Shown: in pieces, positions 1 to 7,906 of the stretch | Position numbering within the stretch: position 1 is the stretch's first letter | Layout: each line of letters begins with the position of its first letter | Assembly: GCA_934249265.1 (NCBI GenBank) | Contig: CAKQKQ010000016.1 | Coordinates: forward strand, 1-26,824 | DNA: 26,824 bases | Direction: 5' to 3' | Source: an uncultured Clostridia bacterium | Lineage (GTDB): Bacteria; Bacillota; Clostridia; Christensenellales; Borkfalkiaceae | Position numbers and translations under genes: made by a program | The notes under the pieces: generated by a model | Databases searched by the model: none | Told to the model about the DNA's origin: nothing | What the model saw: the letters and a program-made list of their open reading frames with translations, nothing else

Positions 1-881
1 GTATAAGTGCCGTCTGCGCCCGTGAGATAATCAGTTCCGTCATAAGAGTAAGTCGTCAAAGCAAGCGCGTTGCCGCTTTCGTCTTTAACTTTACCCGTAA
101 GCGTAACGGGGAGAAGGTCTTGTTCGCCCATGTCGTAAATTTTGCCGTCTCTGCCAGAAAGCACTTTATAAGTTGCGGGGCATTGAGCGTCTACGCCCGT
201 AACACCCGTCCAAGTATGCTTGCCTTGCTCTTCGGAATATTTATCTACAAGACCGAAACAGAACGCTATGTCGTCGCCCTTACGCATACCCGATTGAGAA
301 TACGGGAACATAAGTTCTACTCCGTAGCCGTTTTCGTTTTTAGCGATTTCGTAGTCTACAAGAAGGGTGCTGAGGTTTTGCCAAGCCGCGCCCGTGCCTT
401 GCATAAGACGAGAATAGCCGTTGATATCTATATTGATTTGATAATCGTCTTTTTGAGGTTTAGCGGCAGCGTCGACAGAGGTGCAAAGGTAAAACTCTAC
501 CGAGTCGCCTTGCGTAACTTCGTCCGTTTGGTTTGCGTCGGCTACTGCAAACGGAGTGTGGTCGATAACTTCAAAGTAAATGTACAATGCCGAATCGCCG
601 AGATACATTTTTACGTTTGCCGTTGCGGGGTCTGCAACGCCGGCGTCTCCGCTTTTAATGTCTTTGTAAAACCAATCTAATTCTTGCCACTTGGCATCGT
701 CGCCTACGCCGTCGATTTTAAGTTCGGGCGCGACGTAATTGCCGTCGTAGTCGAATTGACCGTTGCCTACGCTCTTTTTAGGCGAATAAGCCTTAAAGTT
801 GAAGGCAAATACGGTTGTAAGCGAAAGGCTTAACACAAGCATTACGCTCAAAGACAGTAATAATAGTCTTCTTTTTTTCAT
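1..881 (-). CDS. Secreted protein with CBM9-like domain, 3' end outside the window
   Basis: The reading frame starts at an ATG at 881 behind GGAG and stays open to base 1, so the C-terminus is missing (about 293 residues visible). Residues 1-26 are a Sec signal peptide: KKRR, a Leu-rich core, then a likely cut after VFA. There is no lipobox. Residues about 50-230 resemble a CBM9/DOMON-like sugar-binding domain: an IDGVGDDAKWQEL opening, a strand ending LYIYFEV, then GDSVEFYL and YQINIDINGYSR. After about residue 262 a new beta domain begins (VTLTGKVKDESGNAL), like carboxypeptidase-regulatory or Ig-type repeats. It is the last visible gene of the solute-binding protein and permease operon, 172 bp after the second permease, so a role in catching glycan outside the cell is inferred. 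No catalytic domain is visible in the part present. Confidence 0.8.
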   Translation of the reverse strand, partial: MKKRRLLLLSLSVMLVLSLSLTTVFAFNFKAYSPKKSVGNGQFDYDGNYVAPELKIDGVGDDAKWQELDWFYKDIKSGDAGVADPATANVKMYLGDSALYIYFEVIDHTPFAVADANQTDEVTQGDSVEFYLCTSVDAAAKPQKDDYQINIDINGYSRLMQGTGAAWQNLSTLLVDYEIAKNENGYGVELMFPYSQSGMRKGDDIAFCFGLVDKYSEEQGKHTWTGVTGVDAQCPATYKVLSGRDGKIYDMGEQDLLPVTLTGKVKDESGNALALTTYSYDGTDYLTGADGTY

Positions 882-976
882 CTTTTTTCTCCTTATTTTA
901 TTTTTTTAATAATTAAATTTTTTAAGGCATTAGCGCAAAATTTGCGACAAAGCCGTTTTTAACGATTTGTTTTAAA

Positions 977-1010
977 GAAAGCAAAACATTTTTTCTTAAA
1001 TTTTGCTTTC
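977..1010 (-). terminator. Intercistronic hairpin between permease and CBM9-like gene
   Basis: A 10-bp perfect stem (GAAAGCAAAA at 977-986 with TTTTGCTTTC at 1001-1010) has a 14-nt loop. On the minus strand it is followed by TTTAAAAC, a weak U-tract. It could act as a partial terminator or an mRNA 3'-end stabiliser that uncouples the CBM9-like gene from the permeases. A second dyad, TCAATAAA/TTTATTGA, lies at about 1023-1040. Confidence 0.4.
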
Positions 1011-1053
1011 GTTTAAGTGATTTCAATAAAAATTTATTGATTTTTCTTTTTAG

Positions 1054-1941
1054 TTATCCCTTTATTCCCGTAATTGCCATCGATTCGATAAACAAGTTTT
1101 GGAAACAAACGTAAATCACTATAAGAGGTATACTCGATATTACCGAGCCCGCCATCATAAGTTCGGTGTTGCCGCCGCTTTGTCCGCTGAACATTTTAAG
1201 CGAAACTTGAAGCGTACGTACTTTAGGCGAAGTAAGGTAAATTGAAGGAGCGAAATAGTCGTTCCATATACCGACGAACCAGAATACCACTTGCGCGCCG
1301 AGCGCAGGTCCGATAAGCGGGAACATTATTCTTACGAACATAGTCATATAACCCGCTCCGTCGATTTTTGCCGACTCGAAAAGTGCGGTGGGTATGCCCT
1401 TCATGTACTGCACGAAGAAGAACATCATGCTTGTGTTGCCGAAAAATCCGGGGATAATAAGCGGAAGTAACGCCTTTTGCGGTACATCGCCCGTAGCCGT
1501 CCAATTAAGAATTCTCGTGAATACTCTGAATTGAGGAAGAAGCAACGCCGCATAAGGGACCATCATGCCGCTCATAAGTACGAGCAACCAAAAAGTTTTA
1601 TGTCTTAATTTAAGTTTTGCAAACGAAAACGCCGCCATTGCCGCCACGAAAGTACCGATAGGTATTACCGTCACCTCTATAAGCAAAGTGTTTAACGAAG
1701 AGGTAAACATATCTACCTTTTTCCATGCGTAAGCGTAATTGCTCCATTGCGGCACTTTGGGAAGTATTTTTAAGTGCAACGTATCAGCCGCCTCGTAACT
1801 CGTTTTTAAAGATGTACATACCATATAAAAATACGGAAAAACCATTATTAAACAGCCGAGTATCAAAAGCGTGTATACGACTATCCTCATTATAAGTTGA
1901 GTTTTAGAGAGTTTGATTTTGCTTGTGTTTAATTCAACCAT
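1054..1941 (-). CDS. CUT1 sugar ABC transporter permease, MalG-type
   Basis: A 295-residue inner-membrane permease, the usual length for MalG/LacG-type subunits (binding-protein-dependent transport family). Six hydrophobic segments are visible, the first at about residues 18-42. The cytoplasmic EAA loop that docks on the ATPase is at about 189-208 (ESAKIDGAGYMTMF, then PL.GPA). The start is an ATG with AGGAGG six bases upstream, and that site overlaps the stop region of the preceding permease, giving a 10-bp gap and probable translational coupling. It should pair with the 1952-3028 permease and the 3136-4575 binding protein. No ATPase is encoded in this operon, so a shared one is expected. 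The sugar cannot be read from the sequence. Confidence 0.93.
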   Translation of the reverse strand: MVELNTSKIKLSKTQLIMRIVVYTLLILGCLIMVFPYFYMVCTSLKTSYEAADTLHLKILPKVPQWSNYAYAWKKVDMFTSSLNTLLIEVTVIPIGTFVAAMAAFSFAKLKLRHKTFWLLVLMSGMMVPYAALLLPQFRVFTRILNWTATGDVPQKALLPLIIPGFFGNTSMMFFFVQYMKGIPTALFESAKIDGAGYMTMFVRIMFPLIGPALGAQVVFWFVGIWNDYFAPSIYLTSPKVRTLQVSLKMFSGQSGGNTELMMAGSVISSIPLIVIYVCFQNLFIESMAITGIKG

Positions 1942-1951
1942 ATTACCCCTC

Positions 1952-3028
1952 CTAATCCTCGTATACCCATGAATTGGATAACCTAAATTGTATAGACGTA
2001 ACTATCATTATTACGCTTGCAAGCATAATCGACGCCGCGCTTGAAATACCGTATCTTCTTTCGCCGATACCTTTATTCCAAATAAACCACACTATGGTCT
2101 GCGCTCCGTCGTCGCCGTTTGCGAATACGTCGGCGTCGGCAAACGATTGTAAGCCGCCTATTACGCCCATAATCAACATATAGAAAGTTACGGGTGAAAG
2201 CATTGGGAGCGTTATTGCGAAAAATTGCCTTACGGCGGACGCGCCGTCTATATCGGCAGCCTCGTAATAATCTCTCGAAATACTCAAAATACCCGCGAGG
2301 TACAAAAGCATGTTGCCGCCCATTCCGCCCCAACTGTTTTTGATGATGATAGCCGCTTTAATTGCCTTATTGTCGCTTAGCCATAGGACTTTTTTCGTAA
2401 ACGAAATCATTGCGGCAATACCCGTTTCGCTGTTGAAAACGTATCTCCAAAGGAAGTTCATTGCAACCGCAGACGAAACAGCGGGTAAATAATAAAGCAT
2501 ACGCATGAGTTTTGTGCCTTTAATACCTTTAGTGCTTAAAAGTACCGCAAGTATAAGACCCAAAATCATCGACGTGGGTATACTCAACATCAACACGAGC
2601 GTATTTGTAATCGACCTTAAAAACTGCTCTTTATAAAGCGGATTAGTGAAAAGGTCGAAATAGTTTTGCCACATACCGTGCGGCTTACGTTCGGACTTTT
2701 TTATCACTATGTCTTTAAAGATTTTTAAAATAGGTTCGCCGTGTTTTACGGGGTTTAAATTAGTAAAAGAATACAGCACGGACGCAACCATCGATATGAT
2801 CGTAAACAAACAAAAACCTATTAAAGGAATAAGTATGAATAAAAACGCAACCGTGTTTTCTTTTCTATTGAATTTTCTGTTTTCTTTGCGGCGGGCTTTG
2901 GGGTCGTACGGGGCAAATTTAGGCATTGCCGTTTGCACTACGTCCAAACCGTTTTGCGTGTTTTCGCAAGCGATCAACGAGTAAGAATACTCTTCTCCCG
3001 CCTCAACGTTTTTTAAGTTTTTTTTCAT
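1952..3028 (-). CDS. CUT1 sugar ABC transporter permease, MalF-type
   Basis: A 358-residue permease, longer than the usual 290-310 because of an N-terminal cytoplasmic extension of about 60 residues rich in Lys, Arg and Glu (KARRKENRKFNRKEN) before the first membrane span. The EAA loop is clear near residue 255 (YEAADIDGASAVRQFF, then TLPMLSP). The start is an ATG with GGGGAG eight bases upstream. It is the second gene of the operon, 107 bp behind the binding-protein gene across a strong hairpin. Family assignment is firm; substrate is unknown. Confidence 0.93.
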   Translation of the reverse strand: MKKNLKNVEAGEEYSYSLIACENTQNGLDVVQTAMPKFAPYDPKARRKENRKFNRKENTVAFLFILIPLIGFCLFTIISMVASVLYSFTNLNPVKHGEPILKIFKDIVIKKSERKPHGMWQNYFDLFTNPLYKEQFLRSITNTLVLMLSIPTSMILGLILAVLLSTKGIKGTKLMRMLYYLPAVSSAVAMNFLWRYVFNSETGIAAMISFTKKVLWLSDNKAIKAAIIIKNSWGGMGGNMLLYLAGILSISRDYYEAADIDGASAVRQFFAITLPMLSPVTFYMLIMGVIGGLQSFADADVFANGDDGAQTIVWFIWNKGIGERRYGISSAASIMLASVIMIVTSIQFRLSNSWVYED

Positions 3029-3084
3029 TTATTTTTCTCCCCTCGGAGATTTTTTATTGCGAAATATAATCGCCGTTAAACAAC

Positions 3085-3115
3085 GTATTACGGCAAAACT
3101 CGTTTGCCGTAATAC
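3085..3115 (-). terminator. Intercistronic hairpin after the solute-binding protein gene
   Basis: A perfect 13-bp stem (3085-3097 with 3103-3115, arm GTATTACGGCAAA) has a 5-nt loop. On the minus strand it is followed by GTTGTTTAAC, only a weak U-tract. It lies 20 bp past the binding-protein stop and about 57 bp before the permease start. Such a position fits a partial terminator or 3'-end stabiliser that gives more binding-protein mRNA than permease mRNA, as known for malE-malF; that role is inference. Confidence 0.6.
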
Positions 3116-3135
3116 AAATTTTTATTTTTGTTTGA

Positions 3136-4575
3136 TTAAATTTGGTCTTGATAATCGTCCAAATATGCTTGGAAATATTTATTGTAATTCTTAATGATAG
3201 ATTCTGCCTTGTTTTTAGTTGTCCAAAGACCTTGCGTAGAGAACGTTTCGGTAAGACCCGTAAGCCAGTCGCTTCCGTAAGTATAATAACAAGCCCTCGA
3301 TTTACCCGTAACTCTATCGGTTTCGGACGTTCCGTTGATCGTGTCGATCCATACGCTTCTGTGTGCAGGACCGTTTTGGTTGCCGATTAAGCCTTCGGTA
3401 TCGTTGCAATATTCGTTTTCCAACGATTTAAGGTTGGGAATTGCTTGACCTATAGAATATTGCGTTCTTTGAGAATCGAGACTCATAGAAAGGTATTTAG
3501 CAAATTTTATCGCCGCTTCTCTTTCCTTCTTATTCTTTATCGCTCCGCTTACCGAGTATGCCATAGAGCCTACCCATGCAGTGGAAACAGCACCTTCCGC
3601 AGTACCTACTACAGCGGGGCAAAGATCCCATTTGAATCTAAGTTCTTTCCAGAACTTCGTGCAGTCCCAAGGACCTGCAAAACAGAAAAGTGCTTGACCG
3701 CTTGTAAATCTTTGATAAGCGTTGTTGTTTGCTTGCGAACCCGAGTCGGGCATTATGCCATGCTCGAGATACAAATCGGCGATCCATTGTACCGCGTCGA
3801 TAAAGTTTTTCTCGGTAATTCTCGAATTTTTTGCACCTTCGTCAAAGAAGTCTGCATTGTTTGAATATACAGCCGCTTCAAGTTCGTATGCGCCGATACC
3901 GTAAAGGTTTGCGTATTTTACAGAATCTTTTTCTTTCGCTGTATTTAATATGTTTTTGCAGTACTCTACGAAAGTAACGAAAGTCATGGGTTCGGTTGCG
4001 CTGGGAAGTTCGGCATCTTCGCCCATAATTTCTTTAATAAGCGTTTCATTGTATACAAGCGTATAAGGACCTTGGTCTTTGGGAAGTCCGTAAAGACCGC
4101 CGCTCTTATCGCCGAGTGTCTTTGTGCTTCTATTGTAATAATATTTAGAATATGCCGTTTCGTACATAGAATCGAGTTCTTCTTGAGTGACGTAAGATTT
4201 AATGTCGAGAAGTGCACCCGCGCTTGCGTACAAAAGGAAATCTCTGTCGTCCATCATAAATACGTGAGGCATACTTGCGCCCGAAAGTCCGTCAAGATAG
4301 TTTTTATAAGACGTTTCGTCCGGAGACCACGTGGGAACGACAAGAATATCGGGATTTGCTTTGTTGAAGTCTGAAATAAACTTTGCATAGTTGGCTTCTT
4401 CATCCGCTTGTCCACGACCCGCGAAAGTAATAGTGGTCTTTCCGCTGTTGCCGCTCGAACTATCCGTAGTGTCGCTGTCGTCGCCCTTGTTGCCGCTGTT
4501 TCCGCCGCCGCAACCTACAAGCGTGAACGAGAAAGCAAGTACTATTGCCATTAAAAGTGTAAGTAATTTTCTCAT
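3136..4575 (-). CDS. Sugar-binding lipoprotein of a CUT1 ABC importer
   Basis: A 479-residue extracellular solute-binding protein (SBP family 1). A lipoprotein signal peptide ends in LVGC with Cys22 as the lipidation site, then a Gly/Ser/Asp linker to about residue 48. The mature part begins TTITFAGRGQADEEANYAKFISDFNKANPDI, the typical first strand and helix of these proteins, and later shows YGLPKD and an FCFAGPWD segment. The ATG at 4575 has AGGAGG about seven bases upstream. It is first in an operon with two permeases. An autonomous promoter and an 18-bp dyad lie at about 4752-4790. The ligand is unknown; a plant-polysaccharide oligomer is inferred from the CBM9-like partner. Confidence 0.93.
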   Translation of the reverse strand: MRKLLTLLMAIVLAFSFTLVGCGGGNSGNKGDDSDTTDSSSGNSGKTTITFAGRGQADEEANYAKFISDFNKANPDILVVPTWSPDETSYKNYLDGLSGASMPHVFMMDDRDFLLYASAGALLDIKSYVTQEELDSMYETAYSKYYYNRSTKTLGDKSGGLYGLPKDQGPYTLVYNETLIKEIMGEDAELPSATEPMTFVTFVEYCKNILNTAKEKDSVKYANLYGIGAYELEAAVYSNNADFFDEGAKNSRITEKNFIDAVQWIADLYLEHGIMPDSGSQANNNAYQRFTSGQALFCFAGPWDCTKFWKELRFKWDLCPAVVGTAEGAVSTAWVGSMAYSVSGAIKNKKEREAAIKFAKYLSMSLDSQRTQYSIGQAIPNLKSLENEYCNDTEGLIGNQNGPAHRSVWIDTINGTSETDRVTGKSRACYYTYGSDWLTGLTETFSTQGLWTTKNKAESIIKNYNKYFQAYLDDYQDQI

Positions 4576-4751
4576 ATAATATCCTCCTGACTCATATTAT
4601 GAGTAGTTTTTCGGCTTTCGCCGTTGATTACGTTTTTATTTTCGTTTTTGTTTTACGCGTTTTATTTATCCCCTTTTGTATAAATCGATTTTTATTTCGC
4701 TTTTGCCGTCGGGGTGAACGGCGTTTCCTTTCGGGCGGTTTGCCTTTTAAC

Positions 4752-4790
4752 TTGATAAAATTATATCAATGAAATTTGTTTCGTCCGCAA
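4752..4790 (-). promoter_or_regulatory. Candidate promoter with overlapping operator-like dyad for the first sugar operon
   Basis: On the minus strand TATAAT lies at 4765-4760. TTGCGG at 4790-4785 is a possible -35, but the spacer is 19 bp, longer than ideal. The -10 sits inside a perfect inverted repeat, TTGATA-N6-TATCAA (4752-4769), a good place for a repressor to act. Confidence 0.45.
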
Positions 4791-4820
4791 GCCTTTTGCG
4801 GACGAAGGGCGCGCCCTTCG
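4783..4820. repeat. Two adjacent GC-rich palindromes
   Basis: GTCCGCAA/TTGCGGAC pairs across a 5-nt loop (4783-4803). It is directly followed by an 18-bp perfect palindrome at 4803-4820 with half-site CGAAGGGCG. Neither arm is followed by a clear T-run on the minus strand, so this is not a textbook terminator. It could be an inefficient terminator for the regulator gene or a protein site. Confidence 0.5.
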
Positions 4821-4966
4821 TAAAAAAATATGTAGTATAAAAATTTTCCTTAATTAAATGCGTTTGTTTTTCCCGATTTCAGCCGCTTTTGCTCGCCTTT
4901 TCGTGGTTAATGCTTTTAATTAGCCGTTTTTTCGGGGTTGATGTCTTTTAAAACGCATTTTAAAGT

Positions 4967-5911
4967 TTAAACGTCCTCTTTGTCTTTATAATCGAATTTA
5001 AAAATCAAACTTTGAGCGTAATCGCCGAATTTACTTCCGAACAAGTTGAGTCCGCCTTGGTTTTTGCTGTCGGGCTTGTTGCCTATTCTGAAAGTGAAAT
5101 ATTCGCCCTCGGTGATTTTTAAGTTTTTAAGTTTAACGCCCGAAACGCCCTTTTCGTTTAAATAAACGTTGTTGTTGTCGATCATTAAACTTACGAGTTT
5201 GCCGAACTGAGTCGAATAGTCGGGCCACCAATGGGGGTTTAACCTACCCCTTCTCATGCCGTAGTCTCCCTCGCTTAAATAAGTGCAAAGTTCTACGTCG
5301 TTTATCCAGAACGTGATGTCCGACTTCCAATCGTTTTGATAATTGGGGGCTTCGGAACAAATTTCAAAACTTACGTTGAGGTCTACAAGGTCTTTATCCT
5401 TGATGAAGTAATTTGGCACTCTGAATTCGAGATAACCCTTTGAAAACCAAACGATTTGCGCCTTAAACCTTTCGGGCTCGTAAAACACCGACGGGAAATC
5501 ATCGACCGACAAAGTAGATTTTTCCGACGCCATTCCGCACGGGGGCGCAACTTTTGCCTCGAAAAACGAGCCGACGGGCACTTCTATAGTATGCGATTTT
5601 ATTTCGCTTTCATAAGAAACTTCGTCGTAAAGATTTATCAAAATTTTATCGAGGTTTCTCGAAACTATTTTCGTGTTGCCCTTCGAGGCTTGTTTTGCGG
5701 TAACAAGCACCAAGTCTACGTCTTTAAGCACTTTCACGTTGAACGCCGCTGTCGATACGGGTATGTTGAGTTTTTCCGCAATTTCCACTATGCTATAACT
5801 CGAAGTGTTGAGTAGTAACAAAATCTTTCTCCTGATTTTTGAAGAAAGTGCCATGCCGAGACTTTCTAACTTTTCGTCTTCGACGTCAATTTTTAAGATT
5901 TCTCTTCCCAT
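4967..5911 (-). CDS. Winged-helix (ArsR-like) transcriptional regulator with beta-rich C-terminal domain
   Basis: A 314-residue protein. Residues about 17-95 form an ArsR-type winged helix: ALSSKIRRKILLLL, the turn IVEIAEKLNIPVSTAAFNVKVL, then a wing with KGNTKIVSR. Residues about 108-310 are a separate, mainly beta region rich in Trp, Tyr and Asn (GYLEFRVPN, a GDYGMRRGRLNPHWWPD block, a final QSLIFKFDY) that resembles a jelly-roll or ligand-sensing fold. It recalls the uncharacterised predicted regulators grouped as COG4189, from memory. Metal-binding ArsR Cys motifs are not evident. The ATG at 5911 has GGAGG five bases upstream. It precedes the first sugar operon on the same strand and has its own promoter and a dyad array upstream, so sugar-responsive control of that operon and itself is inferred. 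Confidence 0.8.
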   Translation of the reverse strand: MGREILKIDVEDEKLESLGMALSSKIRRKILLLLNTSSYSIVEIAEKLNIPVSTAAFNVKVLKDVDLVLVTAKQASKGNTKIVSRNLDKILINLYDEVSYESEIKSHTIEVPVGSFFEAKVAPPCGMASEKSTLSVDDFPSVFYEPERFKAQIVWFSKGYLEFRVPNYFIKDKDLVDLNVSFEICSEAPNYQNDWKSDITFWINDVELCTYLSEGDYGMRRGRLNPHWWPDYSTQFGKLVSLMIDNNNVYLNEKGVSGVKLKNLKITEGEYFTFRIGNKPDSKNQGGLNLFGSKFGDYAQSLIFKFDYKDKEDV

Positions 5912-6068
5912 TTTGTCCTCCGTTTGCTACAACTCAAAGGCGAGAGCGATATTTTTGCGGTAAATCGCTGTGCTTTTGCGGCGGTTTAGCCGTGTAAAAG
6001 CGGTGAATAGAAATAATATTTCTATGCGATTTTTGTCCTCGACGAATATTCGCCCCAACCCAAGATAA

Positions 6069-6097
6069 ATTATAGCAACTATTATTTTGTTATGCAA
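6069..6097 (-). promoter_or_regulatory. Sigma-A type promoter of the winged-helix regulator
   Basis: On the minus strand TTGCAT (6097-6092) and TATAAT (6074-6069) are separated by exactly 17 bp. The expected start near 6062 gives a 5' leader of about 150 nt. The spacer contains ACAAAATAATAGTTGC, a looser version of the dyads upstream. Confidence 0.75.
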
Positions 6098-6135
6098 TAC
6101 CCAATTTGAAAAATTTTTAAAATTCTTTTATTTGT

Positions 6136-6353
6136 ACAACTTTATTTGTAATTCAAACGCTTTTTCGACCGATTTTCCGCTTTTGAGGGCTTCGACGAAT
6201 ATATTTTGCGAATTTTTCAAAGTCGGCGGCAAATTACAACTTTTGTTGTTAATTTTAGCATAACTTGTTTTTTATATATCGATTATACCCTATTTTCGGG
6301 ATAAAATCAATACGTGATTTACAATTTTGTTGTAAAAACACAAAATTAGTTGT
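6136..6353. promoter_or_regulatory. Array of four ACAA-N5/6-TTGT operator-like dyads
   Basis: Sites at 6136-6149 (ACAACTTTATTTGT), 6236-6249 (ACAACTTTTGTTGT, arms of 5 bp), 6321-6333 (within TTTACAA-N5-TTGTAAA, 6318-6336) and 6340-6353 (ACAAAATTAGTTGT). All lie upstream of the regulator's -35. Autoregulation by the adjacent winged-helix protein is the simplest reading but is untested. Confidence 0.5.
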
Positions 6354-6471
6354 ATTTTTAACGCGGTTTTCACCTTTTTGAAAATTTTGTTAATTTGCGA
6401 CTTTCAATTTTATTCGTTTTTCAATGAAAAAATATATTTATCGCCGATTTCAACTATTTTCGGCGCGGCAA

Positions 6472-6500
6472 TTGCAATTTTATATATAATAATGTATAAT
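6472..6500 (+). promoter_or_regulatory. Sigma-A type promoter of ung
   Basis: TTGCAA at 6472-6477 and TATAAT at 6495-6500 are 17 bp apart, and the start codon follows at 6533. This implies a short leader of about 25 nt carrying GAGG at 6521-6524. Confidence 0.8.
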
Positions 6501-6532
6501 AGTATCGAAAAAAACGATTTGAGGTGCTTTTT

Positions 6533-7207
6533 ATGATAAAACTCGGCGGCGGCTGGGACGAAAAACTTGCCGATATTTTCAACGACGAACACTATTTGCA
6601 AATAAGGGAATTTTTAAAGGACGAATATTCTCATCACGTGATTTATCCGTCGATGTACGACATTTTCAACGCCTTTAAATTCACCCCGTACGACAAACTG
6701 AAAGCGGTTATTTTGGGTCAAGACCCTTACCACGAAGAAGGTCAAGCGCACGGACTGAGTTTTTCGGTGAATAAAGGGATAAAAATTCCGCCCTCGCTTG
6801 TCAATATATATAAGGAATTATACGACGATTTGGGCATACCACCGCACAAGGACGGCTATCTTAAAAAGTGGGCAGAACAAGGCGTACTCCTTTTAAACAC
6901 CGTGCTTACGGTGCGCCAAGGGCTCGCCAACTCACACAAAGGAAAAGGCTGGGAATGGTTTACCGATAGCGTAATTAAAGTGGTAAACGAAAAAGAGACT
7001 CCCGTAGTATTTATACTGTGGGGAGCAAACGCGCGCAGTAAAAAATCACTTATCGACACGAGCAAACATTATATTATAGAAAGCGCGCACCCGAGTCCGC
7101 TCTCTTGCTATAACGGCTTTTTCGGCAGTAAACCTTTCAGCAAAACGAATAACTTTTTAACAAGCCACGGCATAGAACCTATCGATTGGGATTTATCTAA
7201 ACAATAA
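6533..7207 (+). CDS. ung: Uracil-DNA glycosylase, family 1
   Basis: Removes uracil from DNA as the first step of base excision repair. The 224-residue length matches bacterial Ung. Visible hallmarks are the water-activating loop GQDPYH at 62-67 with catalytic Asp64, the base-stacking Phe in LSFS near 77, Asn122 in LLLNTVLTV, and the minor-groove loop HPSPLS at 186-191 with His186. The ATG at 6533 is chosen over a GTG at 6524 because GAGG lies eight bases before the ATG while the GTG overlaps that site. It is the only clear plus-strand gene here, with its own promoter and terminator, and is functionally unrelated to its neighbours. Confidence 0.97.
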   Translation: MIKLGGGWDEKLADIFNDEHYLQIREFLKDEYSHHVIYPSMYDIFNAFKFTPYDKLKAVILGQDPYHEEGQAHGLSFSVNKGIKIPPSLVNIYKELYDDLGIPPHKDGYLKKWAEQGVLLLNTVLTVRQGLANSHKGKGWEWFTDSVIKVVNEKETPVVFILWGANARSKKSLIDTSKHYIIESAHPSPLSCYNGFFGSKPFSKTNNFLTSHGIEPIDWDLSKQ

Positions 7208-7370
7208 CTTTAATTTAATAAAATCTCAACGCCGATTTATTTAAACGTAATTGCCGCACTATTTTATATGAACGTAATTGCCGCATTGACTAAATAATGC
7301 GATTATATTTAAGTTAAACGATTTACCGCGATTATAAAATAATGCTTACTGTTTTGTCGAATTTTGTCGT

Positions 7371-7396
7371 TTTTACGCAATACGTACGCTGTAAAA
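7371..7396. repeat. Dispersed 26-bp palindrome, copy 1
   Basis: TTTTACGCAATACGTA at 7371-7386 is followed by CGCTGTAAAA. Compared with a perfect palindrome built from half-site TTTTACGCAATAC, the right arm has a few mismatches. The first 16 bases are identical to copy 3 and differ at one base from copy 2. Confidence 0.7.
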
Positions 7397-7538
7397 TGCA
7401 CAACGCGGTTGCGATATATTTGTCTTGCACCACCACAAAAAATCACAATTCGGAGTTTTATTTTGTCTATTTGTAAGCAATAAAAAACAAAATAAAATAC
7501 ACAATTTGATACTTTAATACACGAAAAATTTATACTAT

Positions 7539-7580
7539 AAAAGCCAACCCCTTACAAATTCGGGCTTGGCTTTTCTTTTT
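7539..7580 (+). terminator. Rho-independent terminator downstream of ung
   Basis: Stem AAAAGCCAACCCC (7539-7551) pairs with GGGCTTGGCTTTT (7562-7574) with one mismatch and a 10-nt loop, followed by CTTTTTT. It is about 330 bp past the ung stop, so it may end a long 3' UTR. The reverse strand also has an A-rich/T-rich flank and could terminate weakly. Confidence 0.75.
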
Positions 7581-7748
7581 TAATTTTTAAATATTTTATT
7601 CATTCACAAACTATAAGCACACAAAAGTTACACTACACATAAGACAAAAATTTTTTACTATACACAACACAAAACCGTCACACAAAAACATTTAAACTTA
7701 AATATAAACAACCCTCCACTACTCAACTACACACCACCCACTCCCACA

Positions 7749-7875
7749 GCACGCAAAAAATCAACACTACACAACACATAAAATATCACACTATATATCA
7801 CGCAAAAAACCAACACTACACACAATATATAATTTCTCGCTATAGACAGCACGCAAAGCCACTATATACAACACA
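7749..7875. repeat. Degenerate tandem repeat of about 50 bp in an AC-rich tract
   Basis: The string CGCAAAAAAYCAACACTACA recurs at 7752 and 7801, and a decayed third start (ACGCAAAGCC) lies at 7851, giving a period of 49-51 bp. The surrounding 7610-7875 is almost free of G on the plus strand. Confidence 0.5.
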
Positions 7876-7906
7876 AAAAAAAGTCGCCCGCAAGGGACGA
7901 CTTTTT
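7873..7906 (-). terminator. Bidirectional-type terminator at the end of the hydrogenase operon
   Basis: AAGTCGCCC (7881-7889), loop GCAA, and GGGACGACTT (7894-7903) form a stem with one bulged A. It is flanked by a run of A on the left and T on the right, so it works as a U-tailed hairpin in both directions. It lies 20 bp past the hydA stop. Confidence 0.85.

Larger units (their letters stand above)
4576..4966. other. Intergenic region upstream of the first sugar operon
   Basis: 391 bp with no convincing gene. It holds the binding-protein leader with a small dyad (ACTCAT/ATGAGT, 4590-4604) beside the ribosome site, a candidate promoter overlapped by an 18-bp inverted repeat, and two adjacent GC-rich palindromes at 4783-4820. 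The remaining DNA to 4966 is AT-rich and featureless to my reading. Confidence 0.7.
5912..6532. other. Divergent regulatory region between the regulator and ung
   Basis: 621 bp without a convincing gene. It contains the regulator promoter at 6069-6097, a leader of about 150 nt with a perfect 8-bp dyad (ATAGAAAT/ATTTCTAT, 6007-6025), four ACAA/TTGT dyads between 6136 and 6353, and the ung promoter at 6472-6500. Confidence 0.75.

Noticed and set aside
120..680. 186-codon open frame on the plus strand
   Set aside because: It is antisense to the CBM9-like secreted protein, which has a signal peptide and ribosome site; the plus-strand product looks like a composition artefact.
7244..7285. 15-bp direct repeat after ung as an insertion footprint
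   Set aside because: Only 12 bases separate the copies and no element lies between them, so it cannot be a target-site duplication around an insertion.
7749..7875. Possible CRISPR array
   Set aside because: The repeats are degenerate, have no conserved 24-37 bp unit with unique spacers, and no cas gene is in the window.
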